A stretch of DNA of 64,000 nt, from the NCBI RefSeq assembly GCF_028745505.1, contig NZ_JAQZZL010000002.1, forward strand, positions 2,335,702 to 2,399,701. Direction: 5' to 3'. The notes beneath the pieces were generated by a model that saw only the letters and a program-made list of their open reading frames with translations, was not told the origin of the DNA and searched no databases. Below are positions 53,517 through 63,028 of this stretch, piece after piece. Both the position numbers and the translations under genes were made by a program. How positions within the stretch are numbered: the stretch's first letter is position 1; each line of letters opens with the position of its first letter. The stretch is from Lentisphaera marina (GTDB lineage: Bacteria; Verrucomicrobiota; Lentisphaeria; Lentisphaerales; Lentisphaeraceae).

Positions 53517-54233
53517 ACTTTAGAGCGGATTTTCTCTAAATTCTTTAAGCAAAATTTTGTATAAATTTTGCTTTCGGTTATTGAATCTATACTCTGATTC
53601 TTTTAAATGTAAATCAAAGTACTCAGACTTCAATCCTTTGAATTTTGTGAGCCGATGTTTTGCATACCCCCAGAAGGACTCAATTCCATTAATATGGGAT
53701 TTGTTATTCGCAAATTCATTCTCACTATGAATAACTCTATAATGCTTTTTATAACCTAGATCAACTAAACCATTATAAGCTTTCCATCCATCTGTGTGAA
53801 TCACACTTTCGAGTTCAACTTTACCTCTAATAATACCTAATAGTGTTTTAGCTGAAACATCATTTACTATTTCAGTGTAGACTTTCCCTTCTCTTTTTAG
53901 AAGTCCAAAAACTTTAATTTTATTACTGGCACCACGGCCTCGGCGACCTCTTGCTCTACGGGCTCCAAAATAACTTTCATCAGCTTCTATATCTCCTAAT
54001 AATAATGGATTTTCTTCACAAGTTAGACTAAAGATTCGTTGCCGAATTCTTTGAATTAAGTTATTAATTGTAACCCTACTAAGGTGTGTTAAATCACTGA
54101 TTTGAGAGACCGAAAAATCTGCGGCAAAAAATTTAAGGACTTCTCGGAACTTTTTTTCAGTAATATGAGCACGATTTATGTATTTATTCTTCATATTAAA
54201 CACTAATAATTGTGTCTAAACTTTACAAGACCC
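53506..54233 (-). mobile_element. IS1595-family insertion sequence nested in the ISL3 transposase
   Basis: 728 bp with GGGACTTGTAAACTTTAGA (left) and GGGTCTTGTAAAGTTTAGA (right, complement), two mismatches in 19. The 8-bp target duplication AATCAAAG lies at 53498-53505 and 54234-54241. Size, GGG ends and 8-bp duplication fit small IS1595 members. Confidence 0.92.
53520..54203 (-). CDS. IS1595-family transposase (ISXO2-like)
   Basis: 227 residues. N-terminal helix-turn-helix region (~22-60, FFAADFSVSQISDLTHLSRVTINNLI) and an ISXO2-like DDE domain: Asp in GDIEADESYFGARRARGRRGRG, Asp in SVIHTDGWKAYNG and the His/Asn-type third site in INGIESFWGYAKHRL. It appears intact, so this is the youngest insertion at the site. 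Confidence 0.9.
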   Translation of the reverse strand: MFNMKNKYINRAHITEKKFREVLKFFAADFSVSQISDLTHLSRVTINNLIQRIRQRIFSLTCEENPLLLGDIEADESYFGARRARGRRGRGASNKIKVFGLLKREGKVYTEIVNDVSAKTLLGIIRGKVELESVIHTDGWKAYNGLVDLGYKKHYRVIHSENEFANNKSHINGIESFWGYAKHRLTKFKGLKSEYFDLHLKESEYRFNNRKQNLYKILLKEFRENPL

Positions 54234-54342
54234 AATCAAAGTAATCAAAAGAATGGCATACGGTTACAGAGATAGTACATACTTTTTCTTGAAAATTAGG
54301 GACGCCTTTCCCGGAAAACCGTGAAGAACCTTTTTTTTTGCC

Positions 54343-57300
54343 CTAAGGAGTATATCCGTGATTACTTAGATCCTCAATCACATAAGTAAATTGCTTAGTG
54401 AAATGACTTAAGGCTTTGGGGAAGTCATCTAATTTATCTGCCTTAATATGCTCTTCGAGTACCTGACAACTAAAGGCCAAATCTTTGGCACCTATCACGG
54501 CAGATATTCCTTTTAAAGTATGAATTAGACGACTCAAGTCTTCAAATTTTCTCTTGTGATAAAGTTCATCAAGAGTCGTTAAGAGTTCACTGTATTCGCT
54601 AATGAATTCATGCAATAGTTTATCATAGAGTTTCTCACTATCATTTGTATAGTGAATCCCCTCTTCAACATTTATCTTTTTGAAATTAAACTTTTCAATA
54701 AAATGTCTGTGCTCACCTTCATCCACAGATTTATCTTTAATCACCTTATCTTTGGGAAGCCATTTCACTAAAATAGACAATAGGTCTTCATTATAAAAAG
54801 GCTTAATTAAACGGTCATTCATACCTTCGTGCAAATATTCATAACCTTGATCGACAAAGGCATTAGCCGTGACCGCAATAATTGGGGTGTTTTTATTAAG
54901 CCCCTCGAAACGTATTTTTTTAGTCGCTTGTAGGCCATCCATAATGGGCATTTGAATATCCATTAGGATAATATCGTATGGCTTCTCTAAACACAACTGT
55001 ACCGCATCGCTACCATTAACTGCACTATCTGTCTGAATATCAAAACTCTCCAACATTTCTAAAGCCACAAAGCGGTTCATTTTATTATCGTCCACTAAGA
55101 GAAGTTTAATACCTTGAAATTTGACCTGTGTCTTCTTGTCTACGTGTCTTACGATATTGGTTTCAACCTTGCTCAAAGTTAAAATTTCTTTAATGGAAGA
55201 ATACAAAATTTGTGGATAGATAGGTTTAAACAAAATATTTTGCTCACTAGACATGGCTCGATGAATTGTCTCTTGTGGGTGTGCCGTGTATATAATCGGC
55301 AACTTCACCTTTTCAAAGACATCGCCATAGCTTCGGTAGGGACAGATCATTAAATCATATCGCTGCTCACTAATACGTGCATCGAAATAAGCATTTGTTG
55401 TAGCAAAGCTATCGACCTTCATATAGGCAACTTTTAAACTATTTTCTATTGACTCACGTAATGGATCTGAGCTCTCAATTAAAACCACTCTCTTCTCTAC
55501 CATGCGGCCGAAATCTCTAGTTTTAGTTCTTTCCTCGAGAGGGATTTCAAAATTTGCGGTGAAATGAAACTGGCTGCCTTTTTGAGGTGTGCTATCCAAC
55601 CAGATTTCACCTCCCATATACTTAACAATTTTTTTCGATATCGTTAAGCCCAAACCAGTGCCACCATATTTACGGGTCGTCGAGGAATCGCCTTGAGAAA
55701 AAGGTTGGAATAACCTGCCCTTCTGAGTATCACTTAAACCTATTCCCGTATCTTCTACACAAAAATGCAAAATTATAGAATCTTCTTTTAGAGTCTTCTC
55801 TTCTATAGATAAAATCACATGTCCCTTGCGAGTGTACTTTAAGCCATTCCCTATAAGGTTAAGCAAAACTTGTTCTAGGCGTAAGGGATCTCCCATAAGC
55901 TTGTAGGATAGTGGGCCAGGAAAAATTAAGTCAACGTTGCGATTGGTCATTCGACCCCTCAGGGTCCCCCCTACTTTCTCTAGTACATCACTCAACTTAA
56001 AAGGGATTTTTTCCATGGTCATTTTGCCAGCCTCAATTTTAGAAAAGTCCAAAATATCATTTAAAATGGTCAACAAATTTTCACTAGACTGCTTAATCTT
56101 ATAAAGGTACTCCTCGTGCTTTTCTCCAGATTTATCTTTCAGCCCCAACTGCGTTAAACCGATAATAGCATTCATGGGAGTTCGTATCTCATGGCTCATA
56201 TTAGCTAAAAACTCTGACTTCGCACTATTTGCTAGCTCGGCTTCTTCTCGTAATTCGTGGGCTTCTTTATAGGCCACTCCCAGTTTTTTATTGAGGGTAT
56301 ATAAGCGGCCTCCCCACAAGCCAATAACAAGAAGAACAATCGCTCCCACTATAAAAATTCTCCAAAATTTACCATAATCATTTGAGTCCCCCAAATGGGT
56401 CTTGCCCCAACGCTCACGAATCGCTTTATGTTCTCTGTCACTAATCATAGCAATCGTTTTATTAAGTATACTGACCAATTCGGGGTAATCATGATGCACT
56501 CCGATGGCCAGATCACAACGAAAGGGAACTTCTCCCGATATCTTTAAATCAGAAAATTGATCATCCTTTAAAAGCCGAGAAACTTCCGCCAAATTACCAA
56601 TGTACGCAGAGCCTTCACCTTGAGTTACTTCCTTTAGAGCTGATAAAATATCTTTTTCTAACTTCAGGTTTAAATCACCATGTTTGTAGGTGAGCATATC
56701 ATGCGCCGAGCGGTTCTCTACTACATAAATTTTATAGTCCTTCAATTGCTCGATACTACTCACTAAGGTTGTCTTTTTATTCGTGACAATGACAAAAGGA
56801 AATGAGAGGTAAGGTTTCGTAAAGCTCATATATTGTTGCTGCTGAGGTGTTTTTACCACCGTATCTAATGCATGAATTTTTTCATCTTTTAAGGAAGCGA
56901 CTGTATCGGACCAAGAATCATTATGCACAAAGCTGAAATGAAGCCCTGATTTTTTTGATATAAGGTCTAAGTAGTCACTCGATAAACCCTTGAATATCTT
57001 GCCTTGTTCTTCAAATTCATGCCAAGCTTCATCAACACCAATAATAATTTCTGGTGTATTGGCTATCCATAATTTCTCTTTTTCCGTAAATTCACTTACT
57101 AGGGTCTTCCTACTAGAAAAAAACCATTGTTGACGTAAAGAGTAACGTTCTTCATCACTTACAGTATTCATTGCTTTTTGGAGGATATTTCTTAATATTT
57201 CCCAATCCTTCCGAACGGCTAAATGATGAACTCCATGACGATGTTCAGGAAAGCCTAATTGCGTCGTTAATTTTAAGCCTTTGATATCGTGGGCATGAAT

Positions 57301-57888
57301 TAAATAATCCATTGTATAAGCTTCTTCCATAAAAGCATCGGCTTTACCAGCTGCTACCGCTTTTAGTCCATCTCGAGCAGTTTTAACCATCATATAATTT
57401 ATTTTAGGGAAGTTTTTAATCACGGGCTCAACGGTGACATAATCTTCAACCATAGCCAAAGTCTTGCCGTTCATATCCCCCAAAAGTTTTATTTGCGTTT
57501 CATCCGATCGAATCGCCAGAGTATTAACAGTTTCTAAATAGGCTTGAGTATAGTGAAGAAACTCTTCTCTCTCCGGTGAGTAACTAATGGGATGGATTAT
57601 ATCAATTTTTTTCTCAAAACTCATCTTCAATAGTTGTTTCCATGAATAACCATTAATGAATTGGAGTTCCACTCCCAAACGATCAGCTAAGAGTTTTATA
57701 TAACCCACGCTATAACCCTGTGCTTGCCCCTTCACATTGAAATCGTAGGGGGCCCAATCCAATTCATTGCTGACTCGCAAAACGGGGTGCTCTTTTAACC
57801 AAGCTTTTTCTTCCGCACTGAGGTCTAGCCGGTTTTGAGCTAACAAGCTTACGCTCATCGCCAAAAAGAATAATATTTTATAAATCAT
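54343..57888 (-). CDS. BvgS-like hybrid sensor histidine kinase
   Basis: 1181 residues: signal peptide (~1-17), two periplasmic family-3 solute-binding sensor domains (~25-255 and ~265-500), one transmembrane helix (~510-530) and a HisKA domain with HEIRTPMN (His ~564). An ATPase follows (NLIGNGLKY, VEDTGIGLS, GTGLGLTIS). Next come a degenerate receiver (~795-905, no acidic pocket seen), a true receiver with DIILMDIQMP (Asp ~975) and an HPt domain with His ~1125 (IHTLKGI). The layout is that of BvgS and EvgS. No partner response regulator lies nearby, so the final phosphoacceptor is elsewhere. Its 3' end is 12 bp from the ISL3 element. Confidence 0.9.
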   Translation of the reverse strand: MIYKILFFLAMSVSLLAQNRLDLSAEEKAWLKEHPVLRVSNELDWAPYDFNVKGQAQGYSVGYIKLLADRLGVELQFINGYSWKQLLKMSFEKKIDIIHPISYSPEREEFLHYTQAYLETVNTLAIRSDETQIKLLGDMNGKTLAMVEDYVTVEPVIKNFPKINYMMVKTARDGLKAVAAGKADAFMEEAYTMDYLIHAHDIKGLKLTTQLGFPEHRHGVHHLAVRKDWEILRNILQKAMNTVSDEERYSLRQQWFFSSRKTLVSEFTEKEKLWIANTPEIIIGVDEAWHEFEEQGKIFKGLSSDYLDLISKKSGLHFSFVHNDSWSDTVASLKDEKIHALDTVVKTPQQQQYMSFTKPYLSFPFVIVTNKKTTLVSSIEQLKDYKIYVVENRSAHDMLTYKHGDLNLKLEKDILSALKEVTQGEGSAYIGNLAEVSRLLKDDQFSDLKISGEVPFRCDLAIGVHHDYPELVSILNKTIAMISDREHKAIRERWGKTHLGDSNDYGKFWRIFIVGAIVLLVIGLWGGRLYTLNKKLGVAYKEAHELREEAELANSAKSEFLANMSHEIRTPMNAIIGLTQLGLKDKSGEKHEEYLYKIKQSSENLLTILNDILDFSKIEAGKMTMEKIPFKLSDVLEKVGGTLRGRMTNRNVDLIFPGPLSYKLMGDPLRLEQVLLNLIGNGLKYTRKGHVILSIEEKTLKEDSIILHFCVEDTGIGLSDTQKGRLFQPFSQGDSSTTRKYGGTGLGLTISKKIVKYMGGEIWLDSTPQKGSQFHFTANFEIPLEERTKTRDFGRMVEKRVVLIESSDPLRESIENSLKVAYMKVDSFATTNAYFDARISEQRYDLMICPYRSYGDVFEKVKLPIIYTAHPQETIHRAMSSEQNILFKPIYPQILYSSIKEILTLSKVETNIVRHVDKKTQVKFQGIKLLLVDDNKMNRFVALEMLESFDIQTDSAVNGSDAVQLCLEKPYDIILMDIQMPIMDGLQATKKIRFEGLNKNTPIIAVTANAFVDQGYEYLHEGMNDRLIKPFYNEDLLSILVKWLPKDKVIKDKSVDEGEHRHFIEKFNFKKINVEEGIHYTNDSEKLYDKLLHEFISEYSELLTTLDELYHKRKFEDLSRLIHTLKGISAVIGAKDLAFSCQVLEEHIKADKLDDFPKALSHFTKQFTYVIEDLSNHGYTP

Positions 57889-58089
57889 TAATTAAAAAAC
57901 CTTGTCTCAAAATCTTAGCCAATATATATACTGCAATATGATAAAGCTAACTTTAAACCTATTGAGTATGAGACCACTTAGGTCTGTAAATCCACTCTTA
58001 GTTTATTCCACCGCTAATATTAGTCATTTGTAAAAAGCTTAGACAAAACTTAATTTCAATTAAAATTAATAATTTACGAGTGACTGGCC

Positions 58090-59979
58090 ATGCCCTCTGC
58101 ACAACTCAAAGAAGTTTATACTTTTTTTTCTCAAGTCCCCCTCTTTCAAGGAATGAGTGAACTTGATTTAAATGACATCACCAAGAAAGCTCAAATCGTT
58201 TACTTTCCGAAAAATTCTCAAATATTTCAGCAAGCTTTGAGTCCTGTTGATTCTGTTTACTTTATCTTACAAGGGGGCTTTGAACTGAGCTATGAGAGTA
58301 ATGAAGAAATCGCTCATGACATCTTAAATCAGTACGAGGTCTATGGGGCGCTTAGTATTTTAAGGAATTCAGGAATTTCTTTGAGAACGGTAAAATCAAA
58401 AGAAGATACTTTTGCCTACACTATCCCGCAAAAAGATTTTTTGAAGATCATAAAAAAACACTCTGAACTCGAAGACTACTTCTTTAATCCCCTCAATGAA
58501 CTAAGCTTCAATCGCTCTTGTTCACAAATGCGCAATCGTGGCAATAGAAATCAAGAGGGTTTCATGCAGGTCAGTATGAAATCCGCATGTAAGAAGCCTA
58601 TCAATTTTTGTCATGAAGACCATAGCCTCAGCGATGTCGCAAAGATTATGACTGAATCAAATTTTGGTTTTTGCATAGTTCGTAAAAATGATGCCTTGAT
58701 TGGAGTTATCAGCGATAGCGATATTCGCCGATCTATTGCTGCGGGATCACTCCCCTCTTCTACTCTAGCAAGTGAGATAATGACACAAAATGTGAAAACC
58801 ATTCAAGATGATTACAGTGTCTTAGAGGCCCTCTTGAAAATGGAACGTCACAAACTCTCTCATATACCAGGAATTGATTCATCTGGAAAAGTAAATTCCG
58901 TCTTGTCAGCTTTAGATCTTCCCCAGGTCCAAAGTGGCTCACCCTTAGATTTTATTTATAAAATTCGTCAGTGCAAAACAGTGAGTGAAACTAGGGAAAT
59001 TAAAAACAAGCTTCCACAAGTTATCAACGACCTACTTCTGCAAGGTTATTCTCCATTAAACACCGTTCAGTACATTTCTCGGGTCAATGACGCCATTCTA
59101 CGCTGCACCATAAAAGAAACTTTGAAAGTTACCGGCCAAGCTCCAGTAGACTTCGACTTTCTCGTTTTGGGTAGCGAAGGACGTTTGGAACAAACACTGT
59201 CAGGTGACCAGGATAATGCTCTGATCTATGAAGATAGTGATTCTCCCGAAGTTCACTCATGGTTCAAAAACTTTGCGAGCCTCGTTTGTAGCCAGCTCGA
59301 TAGTGCGGGTTATATCTATTGCAAAGGTCGCATCATGGCCGAAAATGATGCTTGGTGCCAAGATTTAACTAAATGGAAATCCAACTTCTCCAAATGGGTT
59401 GACAAGCCTTATGAAACAAATTTGCTGAATGCGCAAATATTTTTTGATTTCCGCCATGTCTATGGCCAAGGTGAACTCTCACAAAATTTGCGAAATCACC
59501 TTTTAGATGAGCTTTGTCAAAAGGGAGACAAGCTATTTTCCGCCATGAGCCAACAGTACCTTCAGCAATCTGCTCCCCTAGGCTTTTTTAATAATTTTAT
59601 TGTTTCCAAAAGTGGCGAACACAAAAACTCGCTAGACATCAAATATGTAATGAATTTCATTGTCGAATTTGCTCGTATTCTTGCCCTAGAATCTTCTCTA
59701 GAAGCTACTTCAACGGCTCGTCGTTTAGATGAACTCTTTAAAAAAAGAGTTTTATCAAAGGCAGAAAACCAAAACCTACAACGAGCATGGAACCTCTGCC
59801 TATATCATCGCCTCATCCATCAAATTCAGCTTTTGGATCAGGATTTAGAAAGTCATAATTTTATCAATCCAGAAGATCTGAACACTCTCGATCGCGATAT
59901 GCTTAAGTCGGCATTCAAACTCATTCCCGATTTGCAACTAAAAATAAAACTACGCTTTTCTGCAGGTCTGCAGCAATGA
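58090..59979 (+). CDS. cNMP-binding/CBS/nucleotidyltransferase-like protein (DUF294)
   Basis: 629 residues: cyclic-nucleotide-binding fold (~15-135), two CBS domains (~175-290), a GlnD-like nucleotidyltransferase (~335-450, VLGSEGRLEQTLSGDQDNALIYED with the G-S and D-x-D pattern) and a DUF294 C-terminal domain (~470-620). The metal-binding D-x-D is reduced to DQD, as in the family. Substrate of the transferase is unknown. It overlaps the exonuclease gene by four bases, the same pairing as in many proteobacteria. Confidence 0.85.
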   Translation: MPSAQLKEVYTFFSQVPLFQGMSELDLNDITKKAQIVYFPKNSQIFQQALSPVDSVYFILQGGFELSYESNEEIAHDILNQYEVYGALSILRNSGISLRTVKSKEDTFAYTIPQKDFLKIIKKHSELEDYFFNPLNELSFNRSCSQMRNRGNRNQEGFMQVSMKSACKKPINFCHEDHSLSDVAKIMTESNFGFCIVRKNDALIGVISDSDIRRSIAAGSLPSSTLASEIMTQNVKTIQDDYSVLEALLKMERHKLSHIPGIDSSGKVNSVLSALDLPQVQSGSPLDFIYKIRQCKTVSETREIKNKLPQVINDLLLQGYSPLNTVQYISRVNDAILRCTIKETLKVTGQAPVDFDFLVLGSEGRLEQTLSGDQDNALIYEDSDSPEVHSWFKNFASLVCSQLDSAGYIYCKGRIMAENDAWCQDLTKWKSNFSKWVDKPYETNLLNAQIFFDFRHVYGQGELSQNLRNHLLDELCQKGDKLFSAMSQQYLQQSAPLGFFNNFIVSKSGEHKNSLDIKYVMNFIVEFARILALESSLEATSTARRLDELFKKRVLSKAENQNLQRAWNLCLYHRLIHQIQLLDQDLESHNFINPEDLNTLDRDMLKSAFKLIPDLQLKIKLRFSAGLQQ

Positions 59980-60614
59980 GTTTTTTAAAAGGACTTTTTT
60001 CTGCTGATCCACAAATCAATTTCCCAGAAGAAATGTTGGATCACGATGCAAGCAAACTCGATTATGTCGTTATTGATTGTGAAATGACTGGTCTCAACCC
60101 CAAGAAGGATCAACTTCTCTCTATTGCGGCAGTAAAAATTTCTCAAGGTAAAATTTTGAGTAATCAAAATTTTTATAAATTCATTTTTCAAGCAGAAGAA
60201 ACGCTGCGGGAAGAAACTATTCTTATCCATCGCCTGAATCATCAAAAAGTATCTGAAGGACGGAATCAAACAACTGTGTTAGAAGAGTTTTCCCGCTTCT
60301 GCCACAACTGCATTCCTCTTGGCCATTTTTTTAATATTGACTTATCTTTTTTAAACCCACTACTGCCCTCCCCTTTCTCATACCCCCATTTAGACACACG
60401 GACCATTGCTCAATATCTTTTAAAGCAAAATCATCCCAACACAGCCCTACAACTAGAAGTGCTCTGCGATCACTTTTCTATCCCCCACTTTGAAGCACAT
60501 AACGCTCTTGGTGATGCCACATCGACTGCTTGTCTATTTTTAAAATTACTTAGCGAACTTCGCAAACAACAAATTGTTTCGCTCCACTCTCTTCTCCTAT
60601 CTACTAATACTTAG
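59976..60614 (+). CDS. DnaQ-like 3'-5' exonuclease
   Basis: 212 residues of the DEDDh family. Exo I is VVIDCEMTGLNP (Asp, Glu); Exo II includes HFFNIDLSFLNP; Exo III is HNALGDATSTACLFLKLL (His, Asp). It resembles the epsilon proofreading subunit but is short and lacks its C terminus for polymerase binding, so a separate nuclease role with the upstream CBS protein is more likely. Confidence 0.85.
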   Translation: MSFLKGLFSADPQINFPEEMLDHDASKLDYVVIDCEMTGLNPKKDQLLSIAAVKISQGKILSNQNFYKFIFQAEETLREETILIHRLNHQKVSEGRNQTTVLEEFSRFCHNCIPLGHFFNIDLSFLNPLLPSPFSYPHLDTRTIAQYLLKQNHPNTALQLEVLCDHFSIPHFEAHNALGDATSTACLFLKLLSELRKQQIVSLHSLLLSTNT

Positions 60615-60681
60615 CCTTAGCGTTTTTTTTTGCTTTTTGAATTTTGACTTGTTATATTTTTCTAACAACCATTAGAGAATT

Positions 60682-60966
60682 ATGAAAATTAAAAATCCTG
60701 AGACTTACCACAGTAAGAAACGCCAAGTTGATATGATTGAAAAAAAATTAGTATCAAGTGCCCATACTTTTGGCTGGTCGCAAATTAAAACTGCTCGGGC
60801 TTTATTGGAAGGTTTACTAAAAGTTAGAATTCGCTTTAAATCATCTAAACAACTTGATGTTTACCACTTGATTTTTGCTCTTAATTTCAAAGAAGCTGAT
60901 TTAAAAGTTTTTAACCCTGAGGCCTTTGATAAAGAATTTATCTTGCGCTCAAAAGAGATAGATTAA
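60682..60966 (+). CDS. Small protein of unknown function
   Basis: 94 residues, Lys-rich, mainly helical, with no signal peptide or transmembrane segment. I do not recognise the family. It begins MKIKNPETYHSKKRQ and has a central ALLEGLLKVRIRF stretch. It is followed by a terminator hairpin that now flanks the IS1182-family element. Confidence 0.55.
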   Translation: MKIKNPETYHSKKRQVDMIEKKLVSSAHTFGWSQIKTARALLEGLLKVRIRFKSSKQLDVYHLIFALNFKEADLKVFNPEAFDKEFILRSKEID

Positions 60967-61022
60967 TAATTATTGACTTTAATAATTAATCCTTTATTAC
61001 AATTGAATTTATACACAAAAAA

Positions 61023-61045
61023 GCCCCGACTTTTAAAGGCGGGGC
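61023..61045. terminator. Terminator hairpin, left copy flanking IS1182
   Basis: Arms GCCCCG and CGGGGC around CTTTTAAAGG-like sequence, with one mismatch (A at 61029) to the copy at 62618-62640. A-run on the left makes it usable on the minus strand. It originally ended the small plus-strand gene and the ParA operon from the other side. Confidence 0.8.
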
Positions 61046-62617
61046 CAGACTGTTGATAAACCCCCGTTTTTGTAACGGGGGTTTTCTTTTTGTACAGAAA
61101 AGCAAATATTTTATAATTTCAACAAAAGGTTCTTACAGTATGTAGAAATGTCTTGCAGGAGCTTGTTGGTGTTTTCTTGAGTGAAATTCTGCGTTCATCA
61201 AGAAATGCAGTGCTCCTTTACGAAGCGATAGCAATTTTCTTCATATTTTGGCATGCGGCGGCTAAAAGACACTGCTCTTGAACCTTTTTAATTCCACGCA
61301 ATTTCGCATAACGGTGACCGTGTAATTGCTTTGAGTCAGCGAAACTCCTCTCCACGGTTTCCTGCCTTCGTTTATATAGGATTTTACCTTCTGGTGTGAG
61401 TCGGTTTTTCTTGATGCACTCTTTTTGATCCTCCCAGATATGTCGTGTGACGATCTTTGTGTGATTCGCACTTTTTGTACACTGGCTTCGCAATGAGCAG
61501 TTGGTGCAGGTTTTAGGGTTTGAAGCATATTCGCGGAAGCCTTCGCGAGTGGTTGTTCGATAAGGAAGTACCTGCTCTGCCGGGCAGGTATAGCTATTGT
61601 CTGTAGAGTTGTAAATGAACTGACTTTTCCGGAAATAACCTTTAATATGGTTCGGGCGTCGATAGCTTATCACACCGAAAATATCTCGATCCACAAGTCC
61701 TTTGCAGATTCCCGCGGTGAAATAACCGGCATCTAAACCAACAGCTTCGACATTAAAATTAAACCGTTCAAGTTGGTGATCCAAGCGCTTGAGATACGGG
61801 ATACTGTCGTGAACATTTCCCGCGGTGACAAAACTGTCAGTGATAATATTAAACTTCCCATCGACAGTCCTGTGATCTAGATAGAAAAAGCCTTTGGGTT
61901 TACCATCCCTGACCATATAACCACTGTCTGGATCAGTGGTGCTGATCTTCGTTTCTTTAATCACCGGGCTACTATCTTTTTTTTTGAGAGGCTTCTTATC
62001 ATTTTGAGCTCGATCTTTCGCGATATCTTTATTGAGAACATCTAAATAATCTCGAGTCGACTTCTCAACGTCTTGCTTATCAAATTTATTCTTATTGGCA
62101 TTAGCCTTTAAGTGAGTAGAGTCGGTATAAAGGTGCTTTCCATCGACAAGCTTACGCTCCATAGCTAAGAGAACGATCTCATCGAATATTTCTTGATAAA
62201 CATTGCTCTCTTGAAAACGACGGCGACGGTTTTGGCTGATGGTTGAGTGGTGCGGAATTTTATCCTGTAAGTTATAACCAAGAAACCAGCGATAAGCCAT
62301 ATTCATTTCTATCTCACGAATGAGTTGACGCTCGCTGCGAATACCAAATAGATATCCAATAAAAAGCATCTTAAAAAGAACGACTGGATCAACGCCGGGA
62401 CGACCATTTGTTGGGCAATAGAGGTGTGCCACCTTGTGGTGAATGAATTCAAAATCGACAATGGAGTCGATCTTCCGCAAAAGGTGGTCTTGCGGAACTA
62501 ATTGCTCAAGGCAAACGAATTCAAACTCGGACTGTTTTGACTGTTTTTTAATCATTAGTCAATATAATTTAACCAATAAAAAAGTCCTCCACACGGGAGG
62601 ACTTTGTCAACAGTCTG
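61046..62617 (-). mobile_element. IS1182-family insertion sequence
   Basis: 1572 bp with 15-bp inverted repeats CAGACTGTTGA(T/C)AAA at both ends. It is flanked by two 23-bp copies of a terminator hairpin (61023-61045 and 62618-62640). Near each end lies an internal perfect 10-bp stem: AACCCCCGTT/AACGGGGGTT at 61059-61083 and AAAGTCCTCC/GGAGGACTTT at 62581-62605. These look like inward-facing terminators that shield the transposase from outside transcription. Confidence 0.9.
61218..62555 (-). CDS. IS1182-family transposase
   Basis: 445 residues. DUF772-type N terminus with GRPGVDPVVLFKMLFIGYLFGIRSERQLIREIEMNMAYRWFLGYNLQDKIPHHSTISQNRRRR. The DDE core has YTDSTHLKANANK, VGLDAGYFTAGICK and RQETVERSFADSKQLHGHRYAKLRG, and the C-terminal Cys cluster CPAEQ, CTNCSLRSQCTKSANH typical of DDE_Tnp_1_6. 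It appears intact. Confidence 0.92.
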   Translation of the reverse strand: MIKKQSKQSEFEFVCLEQLVPQDHLLRKIDSIVDFEFIHHKVAHLYCPTNGRPGVDPVVLFKMLFIGYLFGIRSERQLIREIEMNMAYRWFLGYNLQDKIPHHSTISQNRRRRFQESNVYQEIFDEIVLLAMERKLVDGKHLYTDSTHLKANANKNKFDKQDVEKSTRDYLDVLNKDIAKDRAQNDKKPLKKKDSSPVIKETKISTTDPDSGYMVRDGKPKGFFYLDHRTVDGKFNIITDSFVTAGNVHDSIPYLKRLDHQLERFNFNVEAVGLDAGYFTAGICKGLVDRDIFGVISYRRPNHIKGYFRKSQFIYNSTDNSYTCPAEQVLPYRTTTREGFREYASNPKTCTNCSLRSQCTKSANHTKIVTRHIWEDQKECIKKNRLTPEGKILYKRRQETVERSFADSKQLHGHRYAKLRGIKKVQEQCLLAAACQNMKKIAIAS

Positions 62618-62640
62618 GCCCCGCCTTTTAAAGGCGGGGC
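62618..62640. terminator. Terminator hairpin, right copy flanking IS1182
   Basis: Perfect hairpin with eight-base G/C-rich arms GCCCCGCC and GGCGGGGC around TTTTAAA. It terminates the minus-strand ParA operon 14 bp before the end of the RHH gene. Confidence 0.8.
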
Positions 62641-62653
62641 TTACTTATTTAAA

Positions 62654-63028
62654 TTACTCGCCGCGTTTGACTGATTCTATCAATCTTCCTAAAGAACTAT
62701 CTCTACCGTTTTTATTATGGTCATCTAAGAGCCGCTCCATAGCAAATTCTACTAAATGCGATTTCTTGATCTTAGTTTTAAACTTATAGGGCATAGAACG
62801 CCTAATCTCATCGTAAGTATTCTCTAGTTCCTCCAGAACTTCTGAGGATAAATAAAAAGTGACGCGCTCCTTACTTTGTTCTTTTTTGCTGCTTTCACTT
62901 TTTGAACTCAGGTTGACAATGTTTTCTAATTCATTTTTTGAACTGCTTAAATTTGAGAGAACTTTATCAACTTCTTCCTCACTTCTCACACCTGCCAAAG
63001 ACAGAGGCTTTCTCTTAGAACCTGCCAT
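62654..63028 (-). CDS. Ribbon-helix-helix partner protein of ParA (ParG-like)
   Basis: 124 residues from the ATG at 63028, which shares a base with the parA stop (TGATG); an earlier start at 63055 would overlap parA. The N-terminal ~70 residues are polar and flexible. Residues ~56-115 look like a ribbon-helix-helix domain: strand ERVTFYLSSEVLEELENTYDEI, then helix SHLVEFAMERLLDDH. In type Ib systems this small protein binds the centromere and stimulates ParA's ATPase. Confidence 0.75.
   Translation of the reverse strand: MAGSKRKPLSLAGVRSEEEVDKVLSNLSSSKNELENIVNLSSKSESSKKEQSKERVTFYLSSEVLEELENTYDEIRRSMPYKFKTKIKKSHLVEFAMERLLDDHNKNGRDSSLGRLIESVKRGE

Larger units (their letters stand above)
52294..54330 (+). 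mobile_element. ISL3-family insertion sequence interrupted by an IS1595-family element
   Basis: The ends read GGTTCTTCACGG (52294) and its complement CCGTGAAGAACC (ends 54330). This is the GGTTCTTC type of ISL3 ends. An 8-bp run of T flanks it (52286-52293 and 54331-54338), a duplication of the terminator's T-tract. Without the nested element and its 8-bp duplication the element would be 1301 bp. It holds one plus-strand transposase gene. Confidence 0.88.
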
